A model generated the notes under the pieces. That model was not told the origin of the DNA. It saw only the letters and a program-made list of their open reading frames with translations, and searched no databases. 28,388 bases of DNA from an uncultured Oscillospiraceae bacterium (GTDB lineage Bacteria; Bacillota; Clostridia; Oscillospirales; Oscillospiraceae): the NCBI GenBank assembly GCA_910584285.1, contig CAJTYK010000026.1, forward strand, positions 1 to 28,388, in the 5' to 3' direction. The position numbers were made by a program, and so were the translations under genes. The stretch's first letter is position 1. Each line of letters starts with the position of its first letter. Below are positions 1 through 7,675 of this stretch, piece by piece.

Positions 1-179
1 TCCATCACCTTGGCGTTGTAGCGGGCGATCTTCTCTATGATCTCCTCGGTGCTCTCGCGCACGAGGTAGAAGTCGTGGTTCATCATGACGATCTTGGACT
101 CAGGGATGGTCTCAATGTACTCGATCTGGAGATGGTTCACAAGGAATTTCTCGTGGTTCCGCTTTGTCAAAAGAATCAT
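1..179 (-). CDS. flbD: FlbD family flagellar protein (3' end cut by window edge)
   Basis: A small flagellar-operon protein found after the hook gene in many Bacillota and spirochaetes; its molecular role is poorly defined. The first 59 codons are visible, opening MILLTKRNHEKF and continuing IETIPESKIVMMNHDFYLV and a VRESTEEIIEKI helix. This is the FlbD pattern of a short beta-rich N-terminus followed by a V-E-S-x-E-E-I-I helix. The usual length is about 60-80 residues, so little is missing. The ATG at 179-177 has a GGAGG Shine-Dalgarno (188-192) eight bases upstream. It follows flgE after about 100 nt. Motor genes such as motA/motB usually come next but lie outside the window. Confidence 0.85.
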   Translation of the reverse strand, partial: MILLTKRNHEKFLVNHLQIEYIETIPESKIVMMNHDFYLVRESTEEIIEKIARYNAKVM

Positions 180-235
180 AGTGTCAACCTCCATATTCCT
201 GACGGACAAGGGGGACAAGGGCGGGCAGACCGGGG

Positions 236-254
236 GGAGGGCCAGCGGCCCTCC
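236..254 (-). other. Intercistronic hairpin between flgE and flbD
   Basis: GGAGGGCC (236-243), a 3-nt loop, then GGCCCTCC (247-254): a perfect 8-bp GC stem in the flgE-flbD gap. No U-tract follows on the minus strand, so it is more likely an mRNA stabiliser or processing structure than a terminator. This is inference. Confidence 0.45.
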
Positions 255-281
255 TCCCGGCATTTGGTTCAGTGGTCAGGA

Positions 282-1565
282 TCAGCGCTTCATGTTCACC
301 AGCTCCTCCAGCATGGAGTCGGTGACGGTGATGATACGGGTGTTGGCCTGATAGCCGCGCTGGGTGACGATCATATTGGCGATCTCCTGGGCCAGGTCGG
401 TCTTGGACATTTCCAGACCGCCGGAGATGATAGAGGTCTTGCCGCCGGTGCGCAGGCGGCAGCCGTCGATGGCGTTGGTAGCATCGACCGCCATGTTGGT
501 CTTGCCGTCGCCCCGTAAAGATCCGTTCGCGTAATAAATACCCATATTCGCGCCGGCTCCGCCCAGGGTGTTCACCACCAGGTCGCCGGAGCCCTCGCCC
601 GCCTGGTAGTAGGTGTTGCCGATCTGGGTGACGCCGTTGGGGTTGGTCACGCTGCCCACCGCCACGCAGCCGATGGTGATCACCTGGTTGCCCACGTCGG
701 TGCAGGTGGCGGTGATCATGCCGGTGGCGTTGTCCACCGTGATGTTGGTGAAGTAGGCCAGGGAATACTCGGACGCCACCACGTTGCCCTGGGCATCCTT
801 ATAAGAACCGTAGTCCAAGATGTGCTTGTCGTCTTCCATATAATCATCCGGAAGTTTATCTTTATATTTTTCTGCATTGGCATCGCCCGGAACGGCGGGG
901 TTATTTCCAGCAGCCGGCGTCCCTTCATCGATGCCGCCGCCCACCCGGGGGTAGCCCACGTGCATGGCGCCGGTGGTGTCCTTCCACACCCGGGGCTGGC
1001 GCAAGGGCACCAGCTGGTCGCTGAAGATGGGGTCGCCCAGTTTTGCCCCGCGGGCCTTGCCTATGTCAGATGCGACATATTCTTCGTCAGCAACTCCGGT
1101 GCACAGGAAGCCGTACACCACGTTGCCCCGGGCGTCGGTGAGGTAGCCGTCGGCCTTGAAGCCGAAGTCGCCCGTCCGGGAGAGGGTGAGGGAGGTCAGC
1201 ATACTTACATCAGTCTCATTGCCCGTGAAGTTCTGGGCGATGGTCTTGTCGCCCACCAGGAAGAAGCCGTCGCCGTCCAGCATCATGTCGGTGGGGTTGC
1301 CGGTGACGTTGTAGTTGCCGGTACTCATATCAATGTCCACAGTACTCATGTTGGCGCCGTAGCCGATCTGGGAGGGGTTGCGCCCGCCCACGGTAGCGGT
1401 GCCGTCAGAGCCGCCGGACAGAGTGGTATAGATGGAGGTGCGGAACACGGAGCGGCCGGCTTTATAGCCGGTGGTGTTCACGTTGGCCACGTTGTTGCCG
1501 ATGACGTTCAGGTTCTGCATATGGGTCCGCAGACCCGCAATTGCCGCATACATTGCACCAGTCAT
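282..1565 (-). CDS. flgE: Flagellar hook protein FlgE
   Basis: Builds the extracellular hook joining rod and filament, exported by the flagellar type III system. The 427-residue product starts MTGAMYAAIAGL and has the hook/rod N-terminal signature NVIGNNVANVNTTGYK (residues 20-35). DGDGFFLVGD (97-106) is the FlgE/F/G motif. The C-terminal coiled helix contains IANMIVTQRGYQANTRIITV. The ATG at 1565 is chosen because AAAGGAGT (1578-1585) precedes it; an in-frame ORF extends upstream to 1634 but its peptide is not FlgE-like. The middle of the protein (residues 160-260) is unlike the conserved ends. It carries an acidic, Lys/Tyr-rich stretch (about 218-247) encoded by unusually AT-rich DNA (about 828-912), probably a variable surface domain. 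Confidence 0.96.
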   Translation of the reverse strand: MTGAMYAAIAGLRTHMQNLNVIGNNVANVNTTGYKAGRSVFRTSIYTTLSGGSDGTATVGGRNPSQIGYGANMSTVDIDMSTGNYNVTGNPTDMMLDGDGFFLVGDKTIAQNFTGNETDVSMLTSLTLSRTGDFGFKADGYLTDARGNVVYGFLCTGVADEEYVASDIGKARGAKLGDPIFSDQLVPLRQPRVWKDTTGAMHVGYPRVGGGIDEGTPAAGNNPAVPGDANAEKYKDKLPDDYMEDDKHILDYGSYKDAQGNVVASEYSLAYFTNITVDNATGMITATCTDVGNQVITIGCVAVGSVTNPNGVTQIGNTYYQAGEGSGDLVVNTLGGAGANMGIYYANGSLRGDGKTNMAVDATNAIDGCRLRTGGKTSIISGGLEMSKTDLAQEIANMIVTQRGYQANTRIITVTDSMLEELVNMKR

Positions 1566-1600
1566 GGTTGAAAAATTACTCCTTTCGGTTTGGCGCCGGC

Positions 1601-1627
1601 CGCCCCCCGCCAATCGGGCGGAGGGCG
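1601..1627 (-). other. Hairpin upstream of the flgE ribosome binding site
   Basis: CGCCCCCCGCC (1601-1611), loop AATCG, GGCGGAGGGCG (1617-1627): an 11-bp stem with one mismatch. It lies between the TIGR02530 gene and flgE, about 16 nt before the flgE Shine-Dalgarno. With the hairpin at 236-254 it brackets the flgE message. Confidence 0.4.
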
Positions 1628-1669
1628 AAGGCATCCGAAATCGGTCCTGCCTTTAACTTGTCTATTCTA

Positions 1670-2047
1670 TTACAGGAACACGGCGCCGTCAATATTGGTG
1701 AAGATATTTTCTCGCATTTCCTCCTGAGTGATGGCTGTAATCACCTTCGCGTTGGGCACATTGATGATAAATGCCTTATCCGCGTCCATCGCCAGGATGT
1801 TGGTGGCCCCCTTCGCCTGGGCCCGGATCACGCTGCCCGCCAGCTGGTCCATCAGATCTGGCGTGACCTCGATCCCCCGCTCCTGCGCCCGGGAGATGGC
1901 GTGCTTGGAGAACTCCACGCCCTGGGGCTGCTCCTGGCGTGCCAGCTCCTGCTGGAGCATAGCGCCGAAGCCGCCCGCCGGTACCCGCGGCTGTACCCGG
2001 GCTTGTGGCGCGTCCGTGCGCGGCAGTCCTGATACACGTTGGATCAT
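1670..2047 (-). CDS. TIGR02530 flagellar operon protein
   Basis: A conserved small protein found between flgD and flgE in Bacillota flagellar operons; its exact function is not established. The 125-residue product has a disordered, Arg/Pro/Gln-rich N-terminus. Next comes the family signature VEFSKHAISRAQERGIEVT (about residues 44-62), then DLMDQLAGSVIRAQAKG and a beta-rich end with NILAMDADKAFIINVPNAKVITA. The ATG at 2047 follows a GAGGTG Shine-Dalgarno. It is 17 nt after flgD and about 100 nt before flgE. The assignment rests on both sequence and synteny. Confidence 0.85.
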   Translation of the reverse strand: MIQRVSGLPRTDAPQARVQPRVPAGGFGAMLQQELARQEQPQGVEFSKHAISRAQERGIEVTPDLMDQLAGSVIRAQAKGATNILAMDADKAFIINVPNAKVITAITQEEMRENIFTNIDGAVFL

Positions 2048-2064
2048 CTTCTGTCACCTCGATT

Positions 2065-2676
2065 TCAATCGGTGGGAGCTCCCTGGGTTCCGTCGTACTG
2101 GGAGTCGGTTCCCGTTCCCTGGCCGTCGCCGGATCCGTCCACCGGGGGGGTGGTGTCACCGCCGTCACCGGGGCCTTCCACGTCACCGCCCTCGCCGGGC
2201 TTCTCCGGATCCTCGGGATCCTCCGTATCCTCAATGGGGGGAAGCTGGCCCACGGCCATAATCTGGTTCAGCCCGTAGGTCTCGATCTTTCCGGTGTTGT
2301 CCTTGCCGAAGATCACCTGCTGGCCGTTCATCACGCCGGTGCCGGTGACGAGCACTTCCCGCTCCTCCAGGCCCTCCTCGGTGGGAATGCCGATGGTGAC
2401 TACCTTGCCCACCAGAGAGCTGGCGTAGCTCATCACGTTGGTCTCGGTCATGTTGGTGATGGCGGAGATCATCTGCATCTGTACCAGCTGGTTCATCATC
2501 TCGCTGGTGTCCATGGCGTTGTCAATGGTCTGGCTCTGAAGCTGGACGATCATCAACTGCAAGAAGTCTTGCATATCCAGCTCGGTGTTGTTCTTGCGGC
2601 TGGTGCTGTTCTTGGGGGTGAGGCCGCTGACGCCGCCGATCAGGCCCGCAATATCTGCCATAGAATTGCTGCTCAT
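2065..2676 (-). CDS. flgD: Flagellar hook capping protein FlgD, with an acidic low-complexity tail
   Basis: FlgD caps the growing hook and guides FlgE polymerisation. The 203-residue product has the conserved N-terminal cap region with DMQDFLQLMIVQLQSQ (about 34-49) and MNQLVQMQMISAITNM (about 61-76). A short beta domain follows, with SLVGKVVTIG and GLNQIMAVGQLP. No C-terminal Ig-like FlgD domain is recognisable. From about residue 147 the chain becomes Asp/Glu/Pro/Gly repeats such as EDTEDPEDPEKPGEGGD and probably lacks fixed structure. Gram-positive FlgD proteins are often short, so this may simply be a core FlgD plus a tail. The ATG is at 2676, 22 nt after fliK. Confidence 0.92.
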   Translation of the reverse strand: MSSNSMADIAGLIGGVSGLTPKNSTSRKNNTELDMQDFLQLMIVQLQSQTIDNAMDTSEMMNQLVQMQMISAITNMTETNVMSYASSLVGKVVTIGIPTEEGLEEREVLVTGTGVMNGQQVIFGKDNTGKIETYGLNQIMAVGQLPPIEDTEDPEDPEKPGEGGDVEGPGDGGDTTPPVDGSGDGQGTGTDSQYDGTQGAPTD

Positions 2677-2698
2677 CGTTGGTTGACTCCTTTCCGTG

Positions 2699-3835
2699 TT
2701 ATTCGTCCGCGGGGATCAGGCCCAGCCGAAGCTGCTGCATGAAGTCCTGACCGTGCTCGGGCTGCTCCCGGCGGGACTGGCGGCGCTCCTCCTGGCCGCT
2801 CTGGCCGTGGCCGTTGTGCCCGTCATAAGGGTGCTGGTTCTGGTTCTGCTGGCTCTCCTGGTTGTGCTGGATGTTGACCTCCACATCCTGCTGGGTGCGG
2901 CTGGACAGCAGCCCCTGCAACTCGCCGGCGTGGCGCTCCAGAAGGCTCCGGGTCTCGCCGCTGTGGGCGTTCAGGGCCACGCGGATGAGCCCTTCGGCGC
3001 TGCGGGTGATCTCCACCGTCACGCTGCCCAGGTTCTCCGGGGTGAGCTGGATGCGCACCATGGACTCGCCCTGCTCCAGGGCCTGAGCCAGCCCGGTGTC
3101 GATCTGCTTGGCCACGTCCGCCTTGTCCGCCTGCTCCACGTCGTAGGCCTCGCCCACCTTCACAGGAGCCGCCTTCACGTCATGGAACAACTGCTGGGGG
3201 CCCTGATCCGCGTCGGTGATCTCCACCTCCGTGTTCGCGTCCGTCTCCTTGGCCTGGAACAGCTCGGGGGCCTTCTCCTCCGTCCCGGCCACCTGATCCG
3301 CCAGCTTCTCCAGCATCTGGGCGGGGCCGTGCTCCACGGTGGGGTCGGTGGCCTCCAGGATGGCGTCGGCCTCCGGGTCGGACACGTCCATCACCTGGGG
3401 CTGGGCCGCGGGGATTGTCCCGTTCCCCTGCTCCTGCATGGCGGCGCCTTCCTCCGTGGGGATCCGTTCGAGGCCTCCCCCCCCGATCCAGTTGCCCGTC
3501 AAAATCGTCACCTTTTCCCCGGTGTCAGGCATCTCCACCGTGACGGGCTGGAGCAGGGACGGATCCACATGGCCCACAACCACCCACGGATTCTGCTCCT
3601 GAGCTTCCTCCTCGGCACTTTTCTTGTCTTGGGCGGGGGCCTTCTCCGGCTTCTTGGAGGCGGCGGGCTTGTCGGTCTTGGACTGGTCGATCCCGCTGTC
3701 CGGCTGGCCGGACTTGGCCTTGTCCATCAGCTTCTGGAAGTCGCTGTCCCCGTCGCTCTTGCCCGTTCTGGGCAGCTGGGTCTGGGACGCCACGGCCTGA
3801 AGCAGATTCAGGGCCACATTGTTGCTCTGTTCCAT
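2699..3835 (-). CDS. fliK: Flagellar hook-length control protein FliK
   Basis: FliK is the secreted ruler that measures the hook and switches the export gate to filament substrates. The 378-residue product is low-complexity and charged over residues 25-230, rich in Lys, Asp, Glu, Gln and Pro, as expected of a FliK linker. The globular C-terminal switch domain spans about 245-325, with VRIQLTPENLGSVTVEITRS (260-279) and LIRVALNAHSGETRSLLERH (283-302). A Gln/Asn/His-rich end follows. The start at 3835 is set by AAAGGAGG just upstream. An ORF extending to 3904 gives unrelated residues. Sequence divergence is normal for FliK; the domain and its place between fliJ and flgD decide the call. Confidence 0.93.
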   Translation of the reverse strand: MEQSNNVALNLLQAVASQTQLPRTGKSDGDSDFQKLMDKAKSGQPDSGIDQSKTDKPAASKKPEKAPAQDKKSAEEEAQEQNPWVVVGHVDPSLLQPVTVEMPDTGEKVTILTGNWIGGGGLERIPTEEGAAMQEQGNGTIPAAQPQVMDVSDPEADAILEATDPTVEHGPAQMLEKLADQVAGTEEKAPELFQAKETDANTEVEITDADQGPQQLFHDVKAAPVKVGEAYDVEQADKADVAKQIDTGLAQALEQGESMVRIQLTPENLGSVTVEITRSAEGLIRVALNAHSGETRSLLERHAGELQGLLSSRTQQDVEVNIQHNQESQQNQNQHPYDGHNGHGQSGQEERRQSRREQPEHGQDFMQQLRLGLIPADE

Positions 3836-3910
3836 CTTGTTTTTCCTCCTTTCTTCATGATGATGATCTATATTCCAAACGGCGCAAGCGCCGACTGGAA
3901 CCAATCTATT

Positions 3911-4363
3911 TTACGCGCCGATGCCGGCCCGGGCCCGGGCGGAGCTGACGAACTCGTCGATGAGAACCTCCTCTGCCTTCTGCTCCGCCTTGTGGTAGTC
4001 CTCCAGCTTGTGCTCCTTCAGCTTCTCGATGGAGGAGGTATCGATTTTGGCGTCCACCACCTCCTGGCGCTTCTTCTCCTCTTTTTTTCGCAGGGCCTCC
4101 AGCTTCTCCGTCTCCCGCTGGATGTCCCGCTCCAGCACCCGCAGGCCGTTCTGGTACACCATGGCGTCGGTGATGGTGATGCCCTCCGCCTTGCGCTGGC
4201 GGTACTCCGCGTCGCAGTCCCGGTAGCTCTGCCAGGCAGCCTCCAGCACCGCCTCCTGCTCTCGCACCTGGGCCAGGATGGCGGCGTGCTCGCCCTTCAG
4301 GGCGTCCAGCACCTGCTGCTTGTAGGACAGCACAGAATCCAGGGAGAATTTGAATTTCTTCAT
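3911..4363 (-). CDS. fliJ: Flagellar export protein FliJ
   Basis: FliJ is the small coiled-coil stalk and chaperone-escort protein that works with the FliI ATPase at the export gate. The 150-residue product opens MKKFKFSLDSVLSYKQQ, the typical FliJ start. It is almost wholly helical and charged (for example ERDIQRETEKLEALRKKEEKKR near 92-113), consistent with a long antiparallel coiled coil. It starts 29 nt after the fliI stop, and fliK follows after about 75 nt. Confidence 0.93.
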   Translation of the reverse strand: MKKFKFSLDSVLSYKQQVLDALKGEHAAILAQVREQEAVLEAAWQSYRDCDAEYRQRKAEGITITDAMVYQNGLRVLERDIQRETEKLEALRKKEEKKRQEVVDAKIDTSSIEKLKEHKLEDYHKAEQKAEEVLIDEFVSSARARAGIGA

Positions 4364-4392
4364 CTATCTCTACACCTCAATTGTCATCAAGG

Positions 4393-5703
4393 TTATTGGA
4401 GAATCTTTGCCATCTCCGCCACGCACTGGTCGTAGGAAAACGCCTCGTTCACATCCTGGGTCAAGAAGTCGTTCACCGCGTCGATCTTGGACATGGCAAA
4501 GTCCAGCTTCCGGTTGGTGCCCGGTTTGTAGGCCCCGATGGCCACCAGGTCGGCGTTTTTCTCGTACACGCTCATGATATCCCGGATCCGGGAGGCCAGC
4601 TGCCGGTGCTCCGGCGAGACGATCTCCACCATCAGACGGGAGATGCTGGCGGACACGTCAATGGCGGGGTAGTGGTTGGAGTTGGCCAACTGGCGGCTGA
4701 GGACGATGTGCCCGTCCAGGATGCCGCGGACGGTGTCCGCGATGGGCTCGTTGGTGTCGTCGCCCTCCACCAGCACCGTGTATACCCCAGTGATGGAGCC
4801 CTTGCTGAAATTGCCGCTGCGCTCCAGCAGCTTGGGCATCTCCGCGTACATGGACGGGGTGTAGCCCCGGCTCACCGGTGGCTCCCCGATGGCCAGCCCG
4901 ATCTCCCGCTGGGCCATGGCGAACCGGGTGAGGGAGTCCATCATCAACAGCACGTCGTACCCCTGATCCCGGAAATACTCCGCGATGCCGGTGGCCACGC
5001 TGGGGCAGCGCATCCGCAGCATGGCGGGCTGGTCGGAGGTGGCCACCACCAAAATCGACCGTTTCATGCCCTCGGGCCCCAGATCCTTCTCCACAAATTC
5101 CAGCACCTCGCGGCCACGCTCACCCACCAAGGCGATGACGTTGATATCGGCGGTGACGTTTTTGGCGATCATGCCCATCAGGGTGGACTTGCCCACGCCG
5201 GAGCCGGCAAAGATGCCGATACGCTGGCCCTTGCCGATGGTGATCATGCCGTCGATGGCCTTCACGCCGAACTGGATCCGCTCCCGGATGGGGGGGCGCT
5301 GGAGGGGGTTGATGTAGTTGCCGCCCACGCAGTAGGGGGCGCCCCCCGTGAAGGGCCCCTTGCCGTCGATGGGCTGGCCCAGGGCGTTGATGATCCGCCC
5401 CCGGAGGAACTCCCCCACCTGGAGGGTGAGCTGCCGCCCGGTGTTGCGGACGAAGTTCCCCGCCGAGATGCCGTTCATGTCCGAGTAGGGCATGAGCAGG
5501 ATATGGTCGTTTTTGAAGCCCACCACCTCGGCGGTGACCTGCCCGCCGGAGTCGCCGTTGTAGATCCGGCAGATGTCCCCCACGGCGGCCCGGCCTCCGC
5601 TGGCTTCGATGGACATACCCACGATATTTTCAATTTTTCCCGTCAGGCTGTAGGGCTCCGCCCCGTAGATCTGGCGGGTCATCTGCTGAAAGACCGAAGG
5701 CAT
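4393..5703 (-). CDS. fliI: Flagellum-specific ATPase FliI
   Basis: FliI is the hexameric ATPase of the flagellar type III export apparatus, related to F1-beta. The 436-residue length matches the family. The Walker A loop is AGSGVGKST (166-174), with VGERGREV nearby (193-200). Walker B is VLLMMDSLTRFA (251-262), and the export-ATPase signature EIGLAIGEPPVSRGYTPS (267-284) is present. The protein begins MPSVFQQMTRQIYG and lacks a long N-terminal extension. The ATG at 5703 is 12 nt after fliH, so translation is probably coupled. FliH and FliJ, its regulator and stalk partner, flank it. Confidence 0.98.
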   Translation of the reverse strand: MPSVFQQMTRQIYGAEPYSLTGKIENIVGMSIEASGGRAAVGDICRIYNGDSGGQVTAEVVGFKNDHILLMPYSDMNGISAGNFVRNTGRQLTLQVGEFLRGRIINALGQPIDGKGPFTGGAPYCVGGNYINPLQRPPIRERIQFGVKAIDGMITIGKGQRIGIFAGSGVGKSTLMGMIAKNVTADINVIALVGERGREVLEFVEKDLGPEGMKRSILVVATSDQPAMLRMRCPSVATGIAEYFRDQGYDVLLMMDSLTRFAMAQREIGLAIGEPPVSRGYTPSMYAEMPKLLERSGNFSKGSITGVYTVLVEGDDTNEPIADTVRGILDGHIVLSRQLANSNHYPAIDVSASISRLMVEIVSPEHRQLASRIRDIMSVYEKNADLVAIGAYKPGTNRKLDFAMSKIDAVNDFLTQDVNEAFSYDQCVAEMAKILQ

Positions 5704-5715
5704 GGTGTTCTCCTG

Positions 5716-6579
5716 TTATGTGAGGTTGAACCCCCCGGAGCTGCCCGAGGCGTCCATGAGAATGGTGCGCAGGTTGTTGAGCTGGGTGGCGGCGCTGGCG
5801 TCCACGATCTCGTCGGGCATCTCGATGATGCAGGTGCCCGACTCGTCGTCCGCCATGGGGATGAGCCGCACCCGGTCAGACAGGGCGGACAGCGCCGCGG
5901 TGAGGGACGCCGGCATCTGGGTAAGCCGCTTGGCGTCGCACTCGGCAATATATATGTGTACCCATTCCTTTTTCTTTCGCTTGTCGATGGCGGTCTGAAT
6001 CATCCGGCTGATCACGTCGGCGCTGCTTTTCAGGCTGACGCACACCACCTTCTCCGCCACCGCCATGGCCAGATCCCGTAAGTCCGCCACGCTCTGATCC
6101 ATCTGCCGATCCAACGCGTGGCCCGCCTGCTCCATGAAGCGGTGAACCTCCTCCTCCAGCCGCTGGGCCTGCTCCTCCCGGAGCTGGGCGGACTCCTGGG
6201 CCGCCTGGGCCATGCCCGCGGCGTAGCCCTCCTCATACCCCTCCTCCCGGGCCTGGGCAAAGACCGCCTCCCGCTCTCGGTCGGCGTCCTCCCTGGCCCT
6301 GGCCAGCAGCTGATCCGCCTCCCGCCGGGCATCCGCCTTGATCTGCTCCGCCTGAATCTGGGCAAAGCTGATGGGCGTCTCCTCCGGCTCAGGCGGGGCC
6401 TCCGGCTCCTGGTCGGCGGGGGGCGCGTCGAAGCCCTCCGCCTCCTCCGCCTGGGGCCGATCCTCCGGCTCGTCGAACTCCTCCAGGGGGGCCAGATCGT
6501 TCACCTTCAGCTCCGCCGCGTCCGGGAAGCGGTAGGGCTCTGCCTTCGCCTTGGTGAACGCTTTGAAAATGTTAGGCAA
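5716..6579 (-). CDS. fliH: Flagellar assembly protein FliH
   Basis: FliH is the peripheral stator that binds FliI and couples it to the C ring. The 287-residue product has an acidic Pro/Glu-rich N-terminal region (about 30-92), a long Ala/Arg/Glu helix with glycine-spaced segments such as REEGYEEGYAAGMAQAAQ (about 128-145), and a V-type ATPase subunit E-like C-terminal domain (about 165-280) with DLAMAVAEKVVCVSL. The start is TTG at 6579, overlapping the end of fliG by 8 nt, with AAAGGA at suitable spacing inside fliG. No in-frame ATG lies nearby, and MPNIFKAF is a plausible FliH N-terminus. Confidence 0.93.
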   Translation of the reverse strand: MPNIFKAFTKAKAEPYRFPDAAELKVNDLAPLEEFDEPEDRPQAEEAEGFDAPPADQEPEAPPEPEETPISFAQIQAEQIKADARREADQLLARAREDADREREAVFAQAREEGYEEGYAAGMAQAAQESAQLREEQAQRLEEEVHRFMEQAGHALDRQMDQSVADLRDLAMAVAEKVVCVSLKSSADVISRMIQTAIDKRKKKEWVHIYIAECDAKRLTQMPASLTAALSALSDRVRLIPMADDESGTCIIEMPDEIVDASAATQLNNLRTILMDASGSSGGFNLT

Positions 6580-7675
6580 TGATATCGTCCTTTCCGCCCT
6601 TGGCGATCACGATCTCGCCCTTCTCCTCCAGGCTGCGGATGGTGTCCACGATGCGCTGCTGGGCGTCCTCCACGTCCTTGAGCTTGACGTTGGTGGTGAT
6701 CTCCAGATCGTCCTTGATGTTCTGGGCCATACGGGTGGACATATTGCTGAGCAGCTTCTTGGAGACCTCCTCGTTGGCGGTCTTGAGGGCCAGCACCAGA
6801 TCCCGGGGATCGCAGTCCCGGACGAAGCGCTGCACAGAGCGGTCGTCCATGGTGATGATGTCCTCAAAGACGAACATCCGCTTGCGGATCTCGTCGGCCA
6901 GATCCTGGTCGTAAGCGGACAGGCCGTCGAAGATGTTCTTCTCGCTGGTGCGGTCGATGTTGTTCATCACGTCGGCCACGTAGTCGATGCCGCCCACCTT
7001 CACGTTGGCGTTGGTCACGATGTTGGAGAACTTCTTGCGCATCTCCGCCTCGATGATCTTCACCGCGACGGGGGACACGCTCTCGATCTTGGCCATGCTC
7101 TCCACCACCTGGACCTGGCGCTTTTCGTCCAGCTGGGAGATGACCGCCGCCGCCTTGTCCGCCTCTACGTAGGACAGCACCAGGGAGATGGTCTGGGGCC
7201 GCTCGTTCTGCAACGCGGAGAACAGAGACTTCTCGTCCGCCTTTTCCATAAAGGAGAAGGAGCGGTTTTGCAGCGACTTGGTGACCTTGCCCAGCAGCTC
7301 GTCCGCCCGTTCGGGGCCGTAGGCCTTTTCCAGCACCGCCCGGGCGTATTCCAGGCCGCCCTCGGTGACCGCCCGGTTGGTGCGGCACAGCTGGTAGAAC
7401 TCATACAGAATTTCCTCGGTCTGCTCCGACCCCAGGAAGCCCATCTTGGCGACCTCCAGGGTGAGCTGCTCCACATCGTCCGGCTCCATATGCTGGTAGA
7501 GGTTGGAGGCCCGCTCCGCACCCAGGGCGATGATCACCGTGGCGGCCCGCTGGGCGCCGGTGAGCTTCTCCGGCATGAGGGGCCCCCTCCGGCGGCCCTT
7601 GCTGGGGGCCGCCGGGGCCGGCTTGGGCTCGTCGGCGGGCGGCGCCTTTACCTCGGCAACTGCGGCGTCAGCCAT
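6572..7675 (-). CDS. fliG: Flagellar motor switch protein FliG
   Basis: FliG is the C-ring protein that receives torque from MotA and sets rotation direction. The 367-residue product has an extra 35-residue Ala/Pro/Lys-rich N-terminus, then the FliF-binding domain from LTGAQRAATVIIALG. ERPQT (158-162) stands where most FliG have EHPQT. The C-terminal domain has MFVFEDI (267-273) and the charged torque helix DDRSVQRFVRDCDPRDL (277-293). The ATG at 7675 is preferred over one at 7684: AAGGAGG (7685-7691) lies 9 nt upstream of 7675 but directly abuts 7684. It overlaps the fliF stop by 8 nt. Confidence 0.96.
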   Translation of the reverse strand: MADAAVAEVKAPPADEPKPAPAAPSKGRRRGPLMPEKLTGAQRAATVIIALGAERASNLYQHMEPDDVEQLTLEVAKMGFLGSEQTEEILYEFYQLCRTNRAVTEGGLEYARAVLEKAYGPERADELLGKVTKSLQNRSFSFMEKADEKSLFSALQNERPQTISLVLSYVEADKAAAVISQLDEKRQVQVVESMAKIESVSPVAVKIIEAEMRKKFSNIVTNANVKVGGIDYVADVMNNIDRTSEKNIFDGLSAYDQDLADEIRKRMFVFEDIITMDDRSVQRFVRDCDPRDLVLALKTANEEVSKKLLSNMSTRMAQNIKDDLEITTNVKLKDVEDAQQRIVDTIRSLEEKGEIVIAKGGKDDIIA

